From assembly GCA_021846565.1 (NCBI GenBank), contig JAJZWS010000018.1:1-50989 (forward strand): a stretch of 50,989 bases of DNA, written 5' to 3'. This document shows positions 7,213 to 16,055 of the stretch, piece after piece. The position numbers were made by a program, and so were the translations under genes. Numbering within the stretch: the first letter of the stretch is position 1; every line of letters starts with the position of its first letter. This DNA comes from Bacillota bacterium. Lineage in GTDB: Bacteria; Bacillota; Sulfobacillia; Sulfobacillales; JAIMBI01. Under the pieces are notes generated by a model. That model was given only the letters and a program-made list of their open reading frames with translations, did not search any database and was not told the DNA's origin.

Positions 7213-7974
7213 GTGCTTGGCGTGGCGCGCGTGGTGGAAGCGTGGGACTGGCATGTGGCGGGTCAGGCCGTGCGGGTCTTTCGGCCGGGGTGGGTGAGGG
7301 GAGCGGAATGCGACGAGGCGCGGCGCCACCGAGGGGTCGCCGAGCCGTGGGGTTTCGCGGGACTGGTGGGGGTGGGGTTGGGACCGGACGGGGCGCCCGT
7401 GTTCTGGGATGCCAGCGGCGCGGTGGCGGAGTCGGTGAGTGCCCGCGTCGCCCTAGCCGCGTCCCAGGCGTGGGAGGAGGGCGTGGCCCCGCCTGACGGG
7501 CTCGACGTGTCGCTGGACGCGGCGCGCAGGGTGCCGGGGGCGTTGGCGCCGCTGTACCGGGTGGAGTCGGCGGCGGGGGCCACGCTGGTGCTGGCGGCTC
7601 CCGAGAGTCCGGTGCCGCTGGTGTTCCAGCAACTGGACGCGCTTTGTGCGGTGGCGGACCAGATGCGCGTGCAGGCGGGCGACACCGGCACCACCGCTGT
7701 GCTGGCGGACCTGGCGAGCCGTCGTGTCGTCGGCTTTCGGCCGCACGGCGAGTGCTGGCGGGGACCGGCAGATGTGCTGGCAGCGGCACTGGCCGCGGGA
7801 CGGGCGGAGGGCCGGGACCTTTCGGGCGACTGGACCGGGTTCACGAACCTCGCGGTGTCGGTGCGCGCAGCGAGCGACGGCCAGTCAGCGCACCTGGCCG
7901 TGGCGGCCCACCTGGTGGCGCTGCGCCGCTTCTATGACGTCCCCGACGCCCTGTCTCCTTTTGTGTTGCGCTGA
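7213..7974 (+). CDS. Protein of unknown function, last gene of the hydroxyproline operon
   Basis: 253 residues, no recognised domain. The frame starts at GTG with AGGAGG eight bases upstream and lies 34 bp after the epimerase gene in the same direction, so it is very likely part of the operon. The sequence is Ala/Val-rich and soluble-looking, with no signal peptide, clear membrane span or nucleotide-binding loop. Distinct stretches are an N-terminal VRVFRPGWVRGAECDEARRHR and a C-terminal FTNLAVSVRAASDGQSAHL. Base composition matches its neighbours. It might be an accessory or uptake-related protein for the pathway, but nothing in the sequence shows this. Confidence 0.6.
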   Translation: MLGVARVVEAWDWHVAGQAVRVFRPGWVRGAECDEARRHRGVAEPWGFAGLVGVGLGPDGAPVFWDASGAVAESVSARVALAASQAWEEGVAPPDGLDVSLDAARRVPGALAPLYRVESAAGATLVLAAPESPVPLVFQQLDALCAVADQMRVQAGDTGTTAVLADLASRRVVGFRPHGECWRGPADVLAAALAAGRAEGRDLSGDWTGFTNLAVSVRAASDGQSAHLAVAAHLVALRRFYDVPDALSPFVLR

Positions 7975-8095
7975 TCGTCAGGGAACCACCGGGAGGCGCT
8001 CGAAGGTGAATTTTAGCCTGCGGGGTCGATCCGCCGGCGACCTTGTGGTACAAACAGCCCAATTGAGGTCGTGAGGCCAAAAGGCAGGTGGCCGC

Positions 8096-9862
8096 ATGCG
8101 GCGACGATTTCAGCAGCGCCTCATGGTCATCATGGGGCTGGCCGCACTTTGGGTGGGGTGGATTGCTTGGCGTCTGGTGGATGTCCAGGTGGTGCAATCG
8201 GCGCACCTGGCCAGTTTGGCACGGCAGGAGCACGTGCACACGTTCACGCTGGTTGCCCCCCGCGGGTCGATTCTGGACCGCAATGGCCGCGTGCTGGCGG
8301 TGGACGAGCCGTCCTACACGGTGACCGCGGCCCCGCGCACGATTGCCAACGCGGCCCAGCTGGCCAAGGATCCGGGCCTGGTGCACCAGGAAGCGGTGCT
8401 GCTGGCCAAAACGCTGCCCTACACCGTATCTCAGCTGGCGTCGGCGCTGTCGGGCACGCTCTGGTACCGGCTCATCGACCCCTACCTGGCGCCCAGCAAG
8501 GCGCACGTGCTGCAGGCCGAGGCGAGCCAACTGCCGGGCATCACGCTGGTGCCCACCGAGCGGCGGGTCTATCCCAACGGCACCCTGGCGGCTCCGGTGC
8601 TGGGGTTCGTCAATGCCGCCTCGCAGGGGCTCGCCGGGATTGAATATGAGGACAACAAGATTTTGGCCGGCACCAACGGGCACTGGACCGTCGCGACCGA
8701 CGTGAGCGGGGAGCCCCTGCCGTCCACCACCGTCTCGCAGCAGGCGGCCAAACCGGGGAACAGCGTCGAGCTCACCATCGACAGCAACATCCAGTACGAG
8801 GTCCAGAAGCTTCTAGCCGCGCAGGTCCAGAAGTGGCATGCGCAAAACGGGACGGTTATCATCATGGACCCCAGCACCGGGGCGGTGCTGACGATGGCCA
8901 ACTACCCCACGTTCAACCCCAACCAGTATTATCAGGCGAACCCCGCCACGCTTACCAACTGGGCCGTGTCGGACCCGGTGCCGCCGGGGTCGATTTTTAA
9001 ACCGGTGACGGCGTCGGCTGGCTTGATGGACGGTGTCGTCCAGCCCACCACGATGTTTGACACCGTCGGATACCAGTACGTGAACGGCGTGCGCATCGAC
9101 GACTGGATGCCCAACGGGTGGGGCTGGATTTCGTTTACGCGCGGCCTGGAGCTGTCGTCTGACCAGGTGTTCATGGACGTGGCGCTGAAGCTGGGCGCGG
9201 TCCGCCTGTATGCCATGATGAAAAGCTATGGGTTTTTTCACGCCGCCCAAATTGGATTGCCGGGCTCGAGCCCAGGGGTCTTCATTCCCCAGAGCCAGGT
9301 GAACGCCGTCGATCTGGCGACAATTGGGTTTGGTCAGGGGATGGCCGTGACACCCATTCAGGAGGCGACGATGATTGCCGCCGTCGCTAATGGGGGGGAG
9401 CTGTACAAGCCCCGCATTCGGCGTGCCATCCTGGGACCCACGGGGCAGGTGGTGCAGCAGTTTCATCCGGTGCCGGAGGGGCGGCCCATCAACAGCACGG
9501 TGGCCCACGACCTGCACGTGATGATGGAGCGTGAGGTGGGCTATGGCACCGGGGTGCCGGTGCAGGTGCCGGGGTACACATGGGCGGGCAAGACCGGCAC
9601 GGCACAGCAGATTGTCAACGGCAAGACGTCCAACAGCGTGTACGTCGCGTCGTACGCCGGGTACGGACCCATGCCCAACCCCCGCTTCGCCATGATCGTG
9701 ATGATTAACCACCCCCAGGGCGGCATCTATGGGGCGCAGGTGGCGGCGCCCTTATGGCGCGAGATTGCCCAATGGCTCATGGGATACTGGCACATCGCGC
9801 CTTACGTCACCAACAACCTTCCGAATGGCGTGCCCCAGGGCAATTCCATTCCCCCCGCGTAA
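8096..9862 (+). CDS. Class B penicillin-binding protein (PBP2/MrdA-like transpeptidase)
   Basis: 588 residues. One N-terminal membrane segment (about 9-30) is followed by a PBP dimerisation domain (RGSILDRNGRVLAVD near 57-72) and a transpeptidase domain with catalytic Ser299-x-x-Lys302 (PGSIFKP), Ser354-Ser-Asp356 and Lys499-Thr-Gly-Thr. Asp at the third position of the second motif is found in elongation-type PBP2 rather than in FtsI/SpoVD, which have SxN, so a role in side-wall synthesis is the better guess. It cross-links peptidoglycan outside the membrane. An AGGTGG site precedes the ATG. The gene stands alone; no rodA, mreB or fts gene is nearby. It converges with the response-regulator gene, with 3 bp between stops. 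Confidence 0.9.
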   Translation: MRRRFQQRLMVIMGLAALWVGWIAWRLVDVQVVQSAHLASLARQEHVHTFTLVAPRGSILDRNGRVLAVDEPSYTVTAAPRTIANAAQLAKDPGLVHQEAVLLAKTLPYTVSQLASALSGTLWYRLIDPYLAPSKAHVLQAEASQLPGITLVPTERRVYPNGTLAAPVLGFVNAASQGLAGIEYEDNKILAGTNGHWTVATDVSGEPLPSTTVSQQAAKPGNSVELTIDSNIQYEVQKLLAAQVQKWHAQNGTVIIMDPSTGAVLTMANYPTFNPNQYYQANPATLTNWAVSDPVPPGSIFKPVTASAGLMDGVVQPTTMFDTVGYQYVNGVRIDDWMPNGWGWISFTRGLELSSDQVFMDVALKLGAVRLYAMMKSYGFFHAAQIGLPGSSPGVFIPQSQVNAVDLATIGFGQGMAVTPIQEATMIAAVANGGELYKPRIRRAILGPTGQVVQQFHPVPEGRPINSTVAHDLHVMMEREVGYGTGVPVQVPGYTWAGKTGTAQQIVNGKTSNSVYVASYAGYGPMPNPRFAMIVMINHPQGGIYGAQVAAPLWREIAQWLMGYWHIAPYVTNNLPNGVPQGNSIPPA

Positions 9863-9865
9863 GAG

Positions 9866-10678
9866 TCAGTAGCCGGCCCGCGATACCGGGTGGACTCTTA
9901 GGGTGTAGCCGACTCCACGCACGGTGTGGATTGCCAAGCGGGGCCCGGCCGGAGCCAGCTTTCTGCGCAGGTACCCGACGTACACATCCACGGTAGCGGG
10001 GGAGACCGGCGCATCAACGCCCCACACCGCGTCCAGGGCCATGGCACGCGTCACGGCCCGGCCCTGATTGAGCGCAAGATAGTGCAGGAGGTCAAACTCC
10101 CGCAGGGTCAGTGACAGCGCGGCCCCGTCCACGCGCACCTCCCGTCGCGCCACCGACAGGCGGAGGGGTCCGACGCCGATCCAATCCTCAACGTCAAGGG
10201 GGGCCTGCTCAAGCTCGGGCCGTCGCCGTGTCAGCACGCGCAGTTCGGCGAACACTTCGGGCCAGGCGGCGGGCGGCGTGCGGACCACGCCGTCGGCACC
10301 CGCGTTCAGCAGGGACACCCGGTCGCTGGCGGTGTGGTGCGGCGAGCAGAGCACCAGCAGCGGCAGCAGCGAGGTTGCCGTGAGTGCGCGGCAACGAGCG
10401 GGACCGTCGGCGGGCAACCCCCGCGTCTGGTCCCACAGCACGACGTCAAACGGGGCTTGGCCGGCGGTATTGGGGTCCAACGCCCGGAGGCCCTCGCGTA
10501 CGGTGCGATACCGCACGACGTCCCATCCCTCCTCCCTGAGGCGCTGCATAATTGGCTTGGCGCCCGCGAGCGAGGACGCCACCAGCAACACCCGGCGGGC
10601 CCTGGCATTCTCGCGGTCACCACTGACTCCGATAGTCGGGGTCCACGGGCTGTGCGCCCGACCGTTAGACGGCTTCAT
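9866..10678 (-). CDS. OmpR/PhoB-type response regulator with degenerate receiver
   Basis: 270 residues: a receiver-like domain (about 28-145) and a winged-helix DNA-binding domain (about 165-262; LTLREFDLLHYLALNQGRAVTRAMALDAVWG, VDVYVGYLRRKL, RGVGYTL). The phospho-acceptor candidate Asp83 (VLWDQT) is kept. The acidic pair expected after strand 1 is replaced (VLLVASS), and the conserved Lys near strand 5 is replaced (GADGVVRTPP). No histidine kinase is nearby. It is probably a phosphorylation-independent regulator. It is the last gene of the leftward sugar-transport operon, its start overlapping the end of the ATPase gene by 14 bp after an AGGTGG site, so it may control this operon. Confidence 0.8.
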   Translation of the reverse strand: MKPSNGRAHSPWTPTIGVSGDRENARARRVLLVASSLAGAKPIMQRLREEGWDVVRYRTVREGLRALDPNTAGQAPFDVVLWDQTRGLPADGPARCRALTATSLLPLLVLCSPHHTASDRVSLLNAGADGVVRTPPAAWPEVFAELRVLTRRRPELEQAPLDVEDWIGVGPLRLSVARREVRVDGAALSLTLREFDLLHYLALNQGRAVTRAMALDAVWGVDAPVSPATVDVYVGYLRRKLAPAGPRLAIHTVRGVGYTLRVHPVSRAGY

Positions 10679-11774
10679 AGGCCACCTGGCTCACGGGGTC
10701 AAAGACATGGAGCCGATGCGGGTCACAGGATACCCAGACCGGGCTGTTGCTTCCGCCGGTCCATCGGTCCGGGGTGCGGGCAACGAGCGCGATGTCGGGA
10801 TCGAGCTCGAGATGCAGCAGCGTCTCGTGTCCGAGCGGCTCGACGAGGCGAATGCGGGCCTTAAGGCTTGGCGTGCCGGTCTCGGGCACCGCCGCGACCC
10901 GCAGGTGTTCAGGTCGGATCCCCAAGGTGGCCGCATGGCCGCCGGCCGCCGCTGCGGCGTGCATCCGCGGCAGATCGGCCGGCAAGGGGAGGCGCTGACC
11001 ACCGATGATGGCGGTCAGCACGCCACTGACGCGCCCCCAGAGGGCCGGGAGCATGTTCATGCCCGGGGTGCCGATGAAGGTGGCGACAAACTGGGTCGCC
11101 GGGTGATCGTAGATGGCTTCCGGGGTGTCCACCTGCTGGATCACGCCGGCGTTCATCACGACAATGCGGGTAGCCAGCGTCATCGCCTCGGTCTGGTCGT
11201 GCGTCACATAGACGATGGTGGTGCCCAACTGGTTGTGCAGCGCCTTCAGCTGCACACGGGTCTCAGCGCGCAGCGTCGCGTCTAGGTTGGACAGCGGCTC
11301 ATCCATCAGGAAGGCCTGCGGATGGCGCACCATCGCACGACCCAGGGCGACCCGCTGCCGCTGCCCGCCCGACAGCTCGCGCGGCCGCCGGGCCAGCAGA
11401 GACTCCAGGCCCAGGCGGGCGGCGGTATCCTCCACCGCGCGGCGGACATCCTGGGGGGCGGTTTTCCGGAGTTTCAAGCCAAACGCGAGGTTGTCGTACA
11501 CCGTCATGTGCGGATATAGGGCGTAGTTCTGAAACACCATGGCGAGATCGCGGTCACGGGGCTCTACGTGGGTGACGTCGCGCTCCCCCAGCAGCAGTCG
11601 ACCGGACGTGGGTTCCTCCAGCCCTGCCGCCATGCGCAGGGTGGTGGTTTTCCCGCAGCCCGACGGCCCCAGCAGCACGAGGAATTCACGATCCCGTGCG
11701 ATGAGGCTGACCTCGCGCACCGCAACCACCGGCCCGAACGACTTGCTCACCTGATCCCACTCAAGTTGTGCCAT
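10665..11774 (-). CDS. MalK/UgpC-family ABC transporter ATPase
   Basis: 369 residues. The nucleotide-binding domain occupies about 1-240, with Walker A GPSGCGKTT, the Q-loop in VFQNYALYP, signature LSGGQRQRV, Walker B FLMDEPLSNLD and the switch His in VTHDQ. A C-terminal TOBE/OB regulatory domain (about 245-369; GIRPEHLRV) is typical of sugar importers of the MalK/MsmK/UgpC type. It energises the two permeases encoded just upstream in the same operon. The start overlaps the end of surE by 14 bp. One such ATPase often serves several carbohydrate transporters in Firmicutes. Confidence 0.9.
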   Translation of the reverse strand: MAQLEWDQVSKSFGPVVAVREVSLIARDREFLVLLGPSGCGKTTTLRMAAGLEEPTSGRLLLGERDVTHVEPRDRDLAMVFQNYALYPHMTVYDNLAFGLKLRKTAPQDVRRAVEDTAARLGLESLLARRPRELSGGQRQRVALGRAMVRHPQAFLMDEPLSNLDATLRAETRVQLKALHNQLGTTIVYVTHDQTEAMTLATRIVVMNAGVIQQVDTPEAIYDHPATQFVATFIGTPGMNMLPALWGRVSGVLTAIIGGQRLPLPADLPRMHAAAAAGGHAATLGIRPEHLRVAAVPETGTPSLKARIRLVEPLGHETLLHLELDPDIALVARTPDRWTGGSNSPVWVSCDPHRLHVFDPVSQVAYEAV

Positions 11775-12546
11775 GAGTTGCCTCCCTCTCTCGGTTTCGG
11801 GGCGCCGCGATCGATCCGCCCACGCACATCGGAGTCCGCCCCGCCGTGGCGGGGGCCGGCAGGACGGGCAGGACGCTGACCGCCACCAGGCCAGCGGCTA
11901 GCGCGCCGACATCCGTGGCGTCGTCCGGGGACGGTCGGCGCATCGCACGCTCCATCGTGATGGTGACGGTCCCGCGGTCGTCGGCCGGGCGCGCGACGGG
12001 GCGCTCGATCAAGGTGTCCCATGCGGGTGGCACCATGACACGGTGCGGTCCCGGGCCGTCGGGCCAGTTCACGTTGACCAGCGCACCCCGCTGGTCCAGG
12101 GCCAGCGCCAGCAAGCTGGGGAGATGGCGTCGGACCGACTCGGGGGCTGGCAAGGGCAGCGGGCCCGAGAGCGCCAGTGCCGGCCAGCCCGCGAGCGCAG
12201 CTTCCCGGGTCGCCCCGACGGTGGCCGATCGGTAAATCGAGGACCCGAGATTCGATCCGAGGTTCATGCCCGCCACCACCAGGTCGGGCGTGAGGCCCAA
12301 AAGCGCGACCGCGACGCGCACGCAGTCGGCTGGCGAGCCATCCACGGCCCAGGCGGAGGCGGTGGTCCATCCCCGCGCCGGGTCGGCATGCAGCACGCCC
12401 GACATGCTGATGCTCTGACTCTGGCCGGACCAATCACGCTGAGGCGCCACGACGTGGACCCGGTGTCCCAGGGTCGTCAAGAGATCGGCCACGAGCCGCA
12501 GGCCAGGGGACCCGATGCTGTCGTCGTTGGTCAGTAGGATGTGCAT
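11761..12546 (-). CDS. surE: SurE family 5'/3'-nucleotidase inside a sugar transport operon
   Basis: 261 residues. The SurE metal-binding set is present: NDD at 7-9, Ser40 in the QRDWSGQS loop, and Asn95 in GMNLGSN. SurE proteins remove phosphate from nucleoside monophosphates and short polyphosphates. Here the gene sits between the MalG-type permease and the MalK-type ATPase, an unusual position that may mean the substrate is, or becomes, phosphorylated. The start ATG has GGGAGG four bases upstream. The C-terminal 30 residues are Pro/Ala-rich and are not part of the usual core. Family assignment is firm; the link to transport is inference. Confidence 0.85.
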   Translation of the reverse strand: MHILLTNDDSIGSPGLRLVADLLTTLGHRVHVVAPQRDWSGQSQSISMSGVLHADPARGWTTASAWAVDGSPADCVRVAVALLGLTPDLVVAGMNLGSNLGSSIYRSATVGATREAALAGWPALALSGPLPLPAPESVRRHLPSLLALALDQRGALVNVNWPDGPGPHRVMVPPAWDTLIERPVARPADDRGTVTITMERAMRRPSPDDATDVGALAAGLVAVSVLPVLPAPATAGRTPMCVGGSIAAPRNREREATHGTT

Positions 12547-12580
12547 AATCCTCCCGCTTTCTCGTGAGAAGGGGACCGCC

Positions 12581-13426
12581 CTAGATCTGGGCACGGCCCG
12601 CCACCGACGAAATGAGATGGCGCTGGGTGAGCAGGAACACGAGGAAGATGGGCGCCAGCGTGAGCACCGAGGCGGCCGCCAGCTCACGCCAGTGGCTGCC
12701 GTCGAATCCCTGCAGATACGAGAGCGCCACCTCCACCGGCCGCGCCCCGTTTCCCTGCGTGATGATGAGGGGCCACTGGAACTGGCTCCACTGCGCGACA
12801 AACGTGAGCAGCGTGACGGTCATCACGACCGGGCGCGCCAGCGGAACGGCGATGTGGCGGAGATACTGCCACCACCGGGCCCCATCCATGCGGCACGCGT
12901 CCCAAAGCTCTACGGGCAGCGTCTTGAAGAACTGGCGAAACAGGAACACCGCGAACACGTTGGCGCCAAACGGTACCACCTGCCCGGCCAGCGAGTTCAG
13001 CAGATGGAGATGATAGGCCACCACGTAGTTGGGGATGAGGATGGCTTCGGGCGGCACCATCAAAGCCGCCAGCAGCACGCCCATGACCACCTCGCGGCCG
13101 CGGAACGGCACCTCGGCCAGGGCGTACCCGGCCAGCACGCCGGTCACCAGCACCGCCACGATGGTGGCCCCGGTGATGATCACGGAATGGAGGAAGTACA
13201 AGCCCCAGGGCGCAATGGCAAACACCCGCACCCAACTGATGAAGTCGAAGGACGGCACGAAGTCGGGCGGCATTGTGAAAACGTTGGCGCGCGTGGCGAC
13301 GGACAGGACCAGCGCCCAGTAGAAGGGCAGCAGAAAGGCCGCAGCAACGACCGCCATGAGAGCGAATCGGCCCCATCGGCGCACCAGCCGGCCCGAGGGG
13401 CGAACCGTCGTGTGGGTCATGTTCAT
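12581..13426 (-). CDS. Sugar ABC transporter permease, MalG/UgpE type
   Basis: 281 residues with six predicted membrane segments. The EAA loop for coupling to the ATPase is present (ELWDACRMDGARWWQYLRHIAVPLARP, about 185-211). The second permease of carbohydrate uptake (CUT1) transporters has this form. The ATG at 13426 is used because AAAGGAG lies five bases before it; a GTG six bases further upstream would abut that site. It follows the first permease gene after 24 bp. Confidence 0.9.
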   Translation of the reverse strand: MNMTHTTVRPSGRLVRRWGRFALMAVVAAAFLLPFYWALVLSVATRANVFTMPPDFVPSFDFISWVRVFAIAPWGLYFLHSVIITGATIVAVLVTGVLAGYALAEVPFRGREVVMGVLLAALMVPPEAILIPNYVVAYHLHLLNSLAGQVVPFGANVFAVFLFRQFFKTLPVELWDACRMDGARWWQYLRHIAVPLARPVVMTVTLLTFVAQWSQFQWPLIITQGNGARPVEVALSYLQGFDGSHWRELAAASVLTLAPIFLVFLLTQRHLISSVAGRAQI

Positions 13427-13450
13427 GAGCACTCCTTTCCAAGCGCGGCG

Positions 13451-14422
13451 TCACCGATAGAAGGTGTGGCGCTCGCCGATTTGCTTTTGGGCCAAGGCAA
13501 CCCCCAGCATCACGAGGAACAGCACCACGCCCACGGCCGCGCCGTAGCCGTAGTGGAAGTAGACGAACGCCGACTTGTACAGGTAGATCGCCGTGGTGGT
13601 GGTGGAGTTGAGCGGTCCGCCGCCGCCCCCGAACTGGCCTCCGGTCATCTGGTAGATCGAGCCAAAGGTCTGCATCGCCTGGATGGTGCCCAGGATCACC
13701 GCGAGCAGCATGACCGGCGACAGGTGCGGTCGGATGATGTGCCAAAACGTCACGGCCCCGTTGGCTCCGTCCATCCACGCCGCTTCGACGACGTCTTGGG
13801 GGACGTTGCTCAGCGCCGCTAGGAACAGGATCACCATGAAGCCGACGTTGTGCCACAGGTTGTTGATCATCACCGCGGGGAGCGCCCAGGTGGTGCTGGT
13901 CAGCCAGCCCAGGGCCGGCAGATGGAGCGCGGTAAGCACCGCATTGGCCAGACCGAACTGGGGGTTGAAGATGAAGATCCAGATGATCGAGGTGGCGATG
14001 GCGGGCGTGATATACGGCAAGAACACCGCCGAGCGGGTGAAGGTTTCCCACGCGGTGAGGCGAGGGCCCCGATTCTTGACGAGCCACGCCAGGCCGAGAC
14101 CCAGCGCAATCGAGAGCGGGACCATCATCCCCACGTAGTACGCCGTCACGGTGAGAGACTGCAGGAAGCCGGAGATGGGGTTAAAGAGCTGCGCGTAGTG
14201 GTGCAGCCCCACCCACTGCGAGGCGCCAAACCCCGCCAGATTCCACTGGAAGAGACTTATCGCGGCCACCAGCACGGCGGGCAAGTACGTGAAGAGCGCC
14301 AGGAAGGCGAGCGCTGGCAGAACCAGCGCCCAGCCCAAACTGACGGAGCGTCGGCGCGGGGAGGGCTGTGGGCCCCTTACAACGGGTGGCGGACTCGGTT
14401 GGGATGGGACGGTTTCCACCAT
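13451..14422 (-). CDS. Sugar ABC transporter permease, MalF/UgpA type
   Basis: 323 residues. A proline-rich cytoplasmic N-terminus is followed by six membrane segments and the EAA loop (VVEAAWMDGANGAVTFWHIIRPHLSP). It pairs with the MalG-type permease to form the channel of a CUT1 importer. A glycine-rich periplasmic stretch (GGQFGGGGG) lies before the last two segments. The ATG at 14422 follows AAGGAGGT with seven bases between; an upstream GTG frame start at 14431 overlaps that site and is less likely. Confidence 0.9.
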   Translation of the reverse strand: MVETVPSQPSPPPVVRGPQPSPRRRSVSLGWALVLPALAFLALFTYLPAVLVAAISLFQWNLAGFGASQWVGLHHYAQLFNPISGFLQSLTVTAYYVGMMVPLSIALGLGLAWLVKNRGPRLTAWETFTRSAVFLPYITPAIATSIIWIFIFNPQFGLANAVLTALHLPALGWLTSTTWALPAVMINNLWHNVGFMVILFLAALSNVPQDVVEAAWMDGANGAVTFWHIIRPHLSPVMLLAVILGTIQAMQTFGSIYQMTGGQFGGGGGPLNSTTTTAIYLYKSAFVYFHYGYGAAVGVVLFLVMLGVALAQKQIGERHTFYR

Positions 14423-14455
14423 CAGGAGCACCTCCTTCCGACGCTGTGGGCGTGA

Positions 14456-15787
14456 CTACTGCGCAGCATTGCCGGACAAATACGCGAGTGATTGGGACTC
14501 CATGTTGGCGAGGGCGGTCGACACCGACTCCTTGCCGGCGATGGCCGACTGGATCTGGTCCTGAATGACTGTGTCCACCTCGGTTTGCGCCGGGCCGAGG
14601 ATCTTGTGGATCACGTTGCCGCTTTGGAGTTCCTGGATGGCCACGCGGGTGCCGGCATACGGTCCCGGGTTGGCGGTATATTGACTGCCGGCCATCTGCT
14701 GGACCGCCGCCACGTCAGCCTGGCTTATGGGCGGCTCGCCGCCCACCACGGACCAGACGGCTTGCTCAGGCGGGGAGTCGAAGTACTTGATGAAGGACCA
14801 CGCCGCCTGCTGCTGTGCGGACGTGTCCGCCTTGAAAATCACGAACGACAAACCCTGATACAGTACGAAGCTCTTGCCCGTGGTGCCGGGAGGTGGCGCG
14901 AACACGCCCACCGGGAACTTGCCCCCCACATCTTCGCGCACCATCTCGTACCCATCGGCGGTGTTTTCGAGGATGCCCAGCTTTCCGGCGGCAAAGTCCT
15001 CGAAACTGGTGTTGTAAGACAGGACTTTGGTGTAGGGGGCGTTGTCGCGGGCGCTGACCTGCTGAATGGTGGCTGCCATCGCAGGGGTGTTCAGCGCGAG
15101 GTGGCTCCCCTGATAGTACGTACCGCCGTTCGAGTAAAACAGCGGCAGCCAGTCGTTGTGATCGAGCCGGGCCCCGAGCCCGATCGCCCCCGTTTTCGCG
15201 TGGATCACCGCGGCATCGTGCTCCAGCTGGGTCCACGTGGTGGGCGTGGCCGTGAGTCCCGCCTTCTTCCACAGGTTGGCGTTGTAAAAGAACTCGGCCA
15301 CTTTGACGTCGACGGGGAACAGGTACTGCTGGTGGCTGGGGGTCTGTTCTGCGGCCCACACCGCCGGCCAAATTCCTTTCAGCTGACTCGAGGGGAACCC
15401 ATTGGGTCCATAGATGAACCCATGGAGGTTGACGAGCGCTCCTGCCGTCTCGTAACCATACTGGGGCAGGTGCCCAATCATGGCCATGGCCGGCGGGTCT
15501 CCCGCCTGCACTGCCGCGAGCGCCTTGGCGGAAGCGGGCGTCACCGTCACCTCGACGCGGATTGTCGGATGGGTGCTGTTGAAGCTGTTCACAATACGCT
15601 GGAGCGCCTTGCCCTGCTGGTTCACCGCGGCGTGCGATTCCCAGAAGGTAACAACCGTCGGGGCGCCGCTGCCGTGGCTATGGTGGGAGGCGGTGGTGGA
15701 GGGCGTAGAGGCGCCGCACCCTACCGCCGCCGCCATCAGGCTCCCGGCGGCCGTGACGTGAAGGACTCGAGTCCACGGTGTCTTCAT
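14456..15787 (-). CDS. Extracellular sugar-binding lipoprotein of the ABC transporter
   Basis: 443 residues. The N-terminal signal ends in a lipobox-like AAAVGCG, so the protein would be lipid-anchored at Cys24 outside the membrane. The rest is a family 1 solute-binding protein (VVTFWESHAAVNQQGKALQRIVNSFN; later AAWSFIKYFDSPPEQAVWS and GGEPPISQ). It would capture the transported carbohydrate and deliver it to the two permeases encoded next. It is the first gene of the operon. GGAGG precedes the ATG at 15787; a longer frame to 15877 exists but has no signal. The substrate cannot be read from the sequence. Confidence 0.9.
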   Translation of the reverse strand: MKTPWTRVLHVTAAGSLMAAAVGCGASTPSTTASHHSHGSGAPTVVTFWESHAAVNQQGKALQRIVNSFNSTHPTIRVEVTVTPASAKALAAVQAGDPPAMAMIGHLPQYGYETAGALVNLHGFIYGPNGFPSSQLKGIWPAVWAAEQTPSHQQYLFPVDVKVAEFFYNANLWKKAGLTATPTTWTQLEHDAAVIHAKTGAIGLGARLDHNDWLPLFYSNGGTYYQGSHLALNTPAMAATIQQVSARDNAPYTKVLSYNTSFEDFAAGKLGILENTADGYEMVREDVGGKFPVGVFAPPPGTTGKSFVLYQGLSFVIFKADTSAQQQAAWSFIKYFDSPPEQAVWSVVGGEPPISQADVAAVQQMAGSQYTANPGPYAGTRVAIQELQSGNVIHKILGPAQTEVDTVIQDQIQSAIAGKESVSTALANMESQSLAYLSGNAAQ

Positions 15788-15882
15788 GAGTGCCTCCTTG
15801 ATATTGGCTGCTGCCTGCTGGCTTGGCGTTGCTTGGCACAAGGGCCGGGCTGTGCGCGGAAGCCGATCTGAGTACACCGCCG

Positions 15883-15934
15883 TTGTCTAAGATCATGACT
15901 GGACAATCGGGATCTCCCTGTTACGCCCGCGTAA
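15883..15934. promoter_or_regulatory. Candidate operators upstream of the sugar ABC operon
   Basis: Two symmetrical elements lie between the divergent sugar-binding-protein and SDR genes. One is TTACGC-CC-GCGTAA at 15921-15934, a perfect 6+2+6 palindrome. The other is TTGTC and GACAA spaced by 14 bp at 15883-15906. No convincing -35/-10 pair could be fixed on either strand. The regulator is unknown; the response regulator in the operon is one candidate. Confidence 0.4.
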
Positions 15935-16055
15935 AGGTTGTGAGGAGGTGTGGAGCCAGGGGAGCGACCCGGCGCGCGATAATGGGTTCGAGCGGAGAAC
16001 GATGGGTAGCGGACGCGGTTCGCGGTCAGCGTGGGCGGCCATGAAGGGAGGGCGC

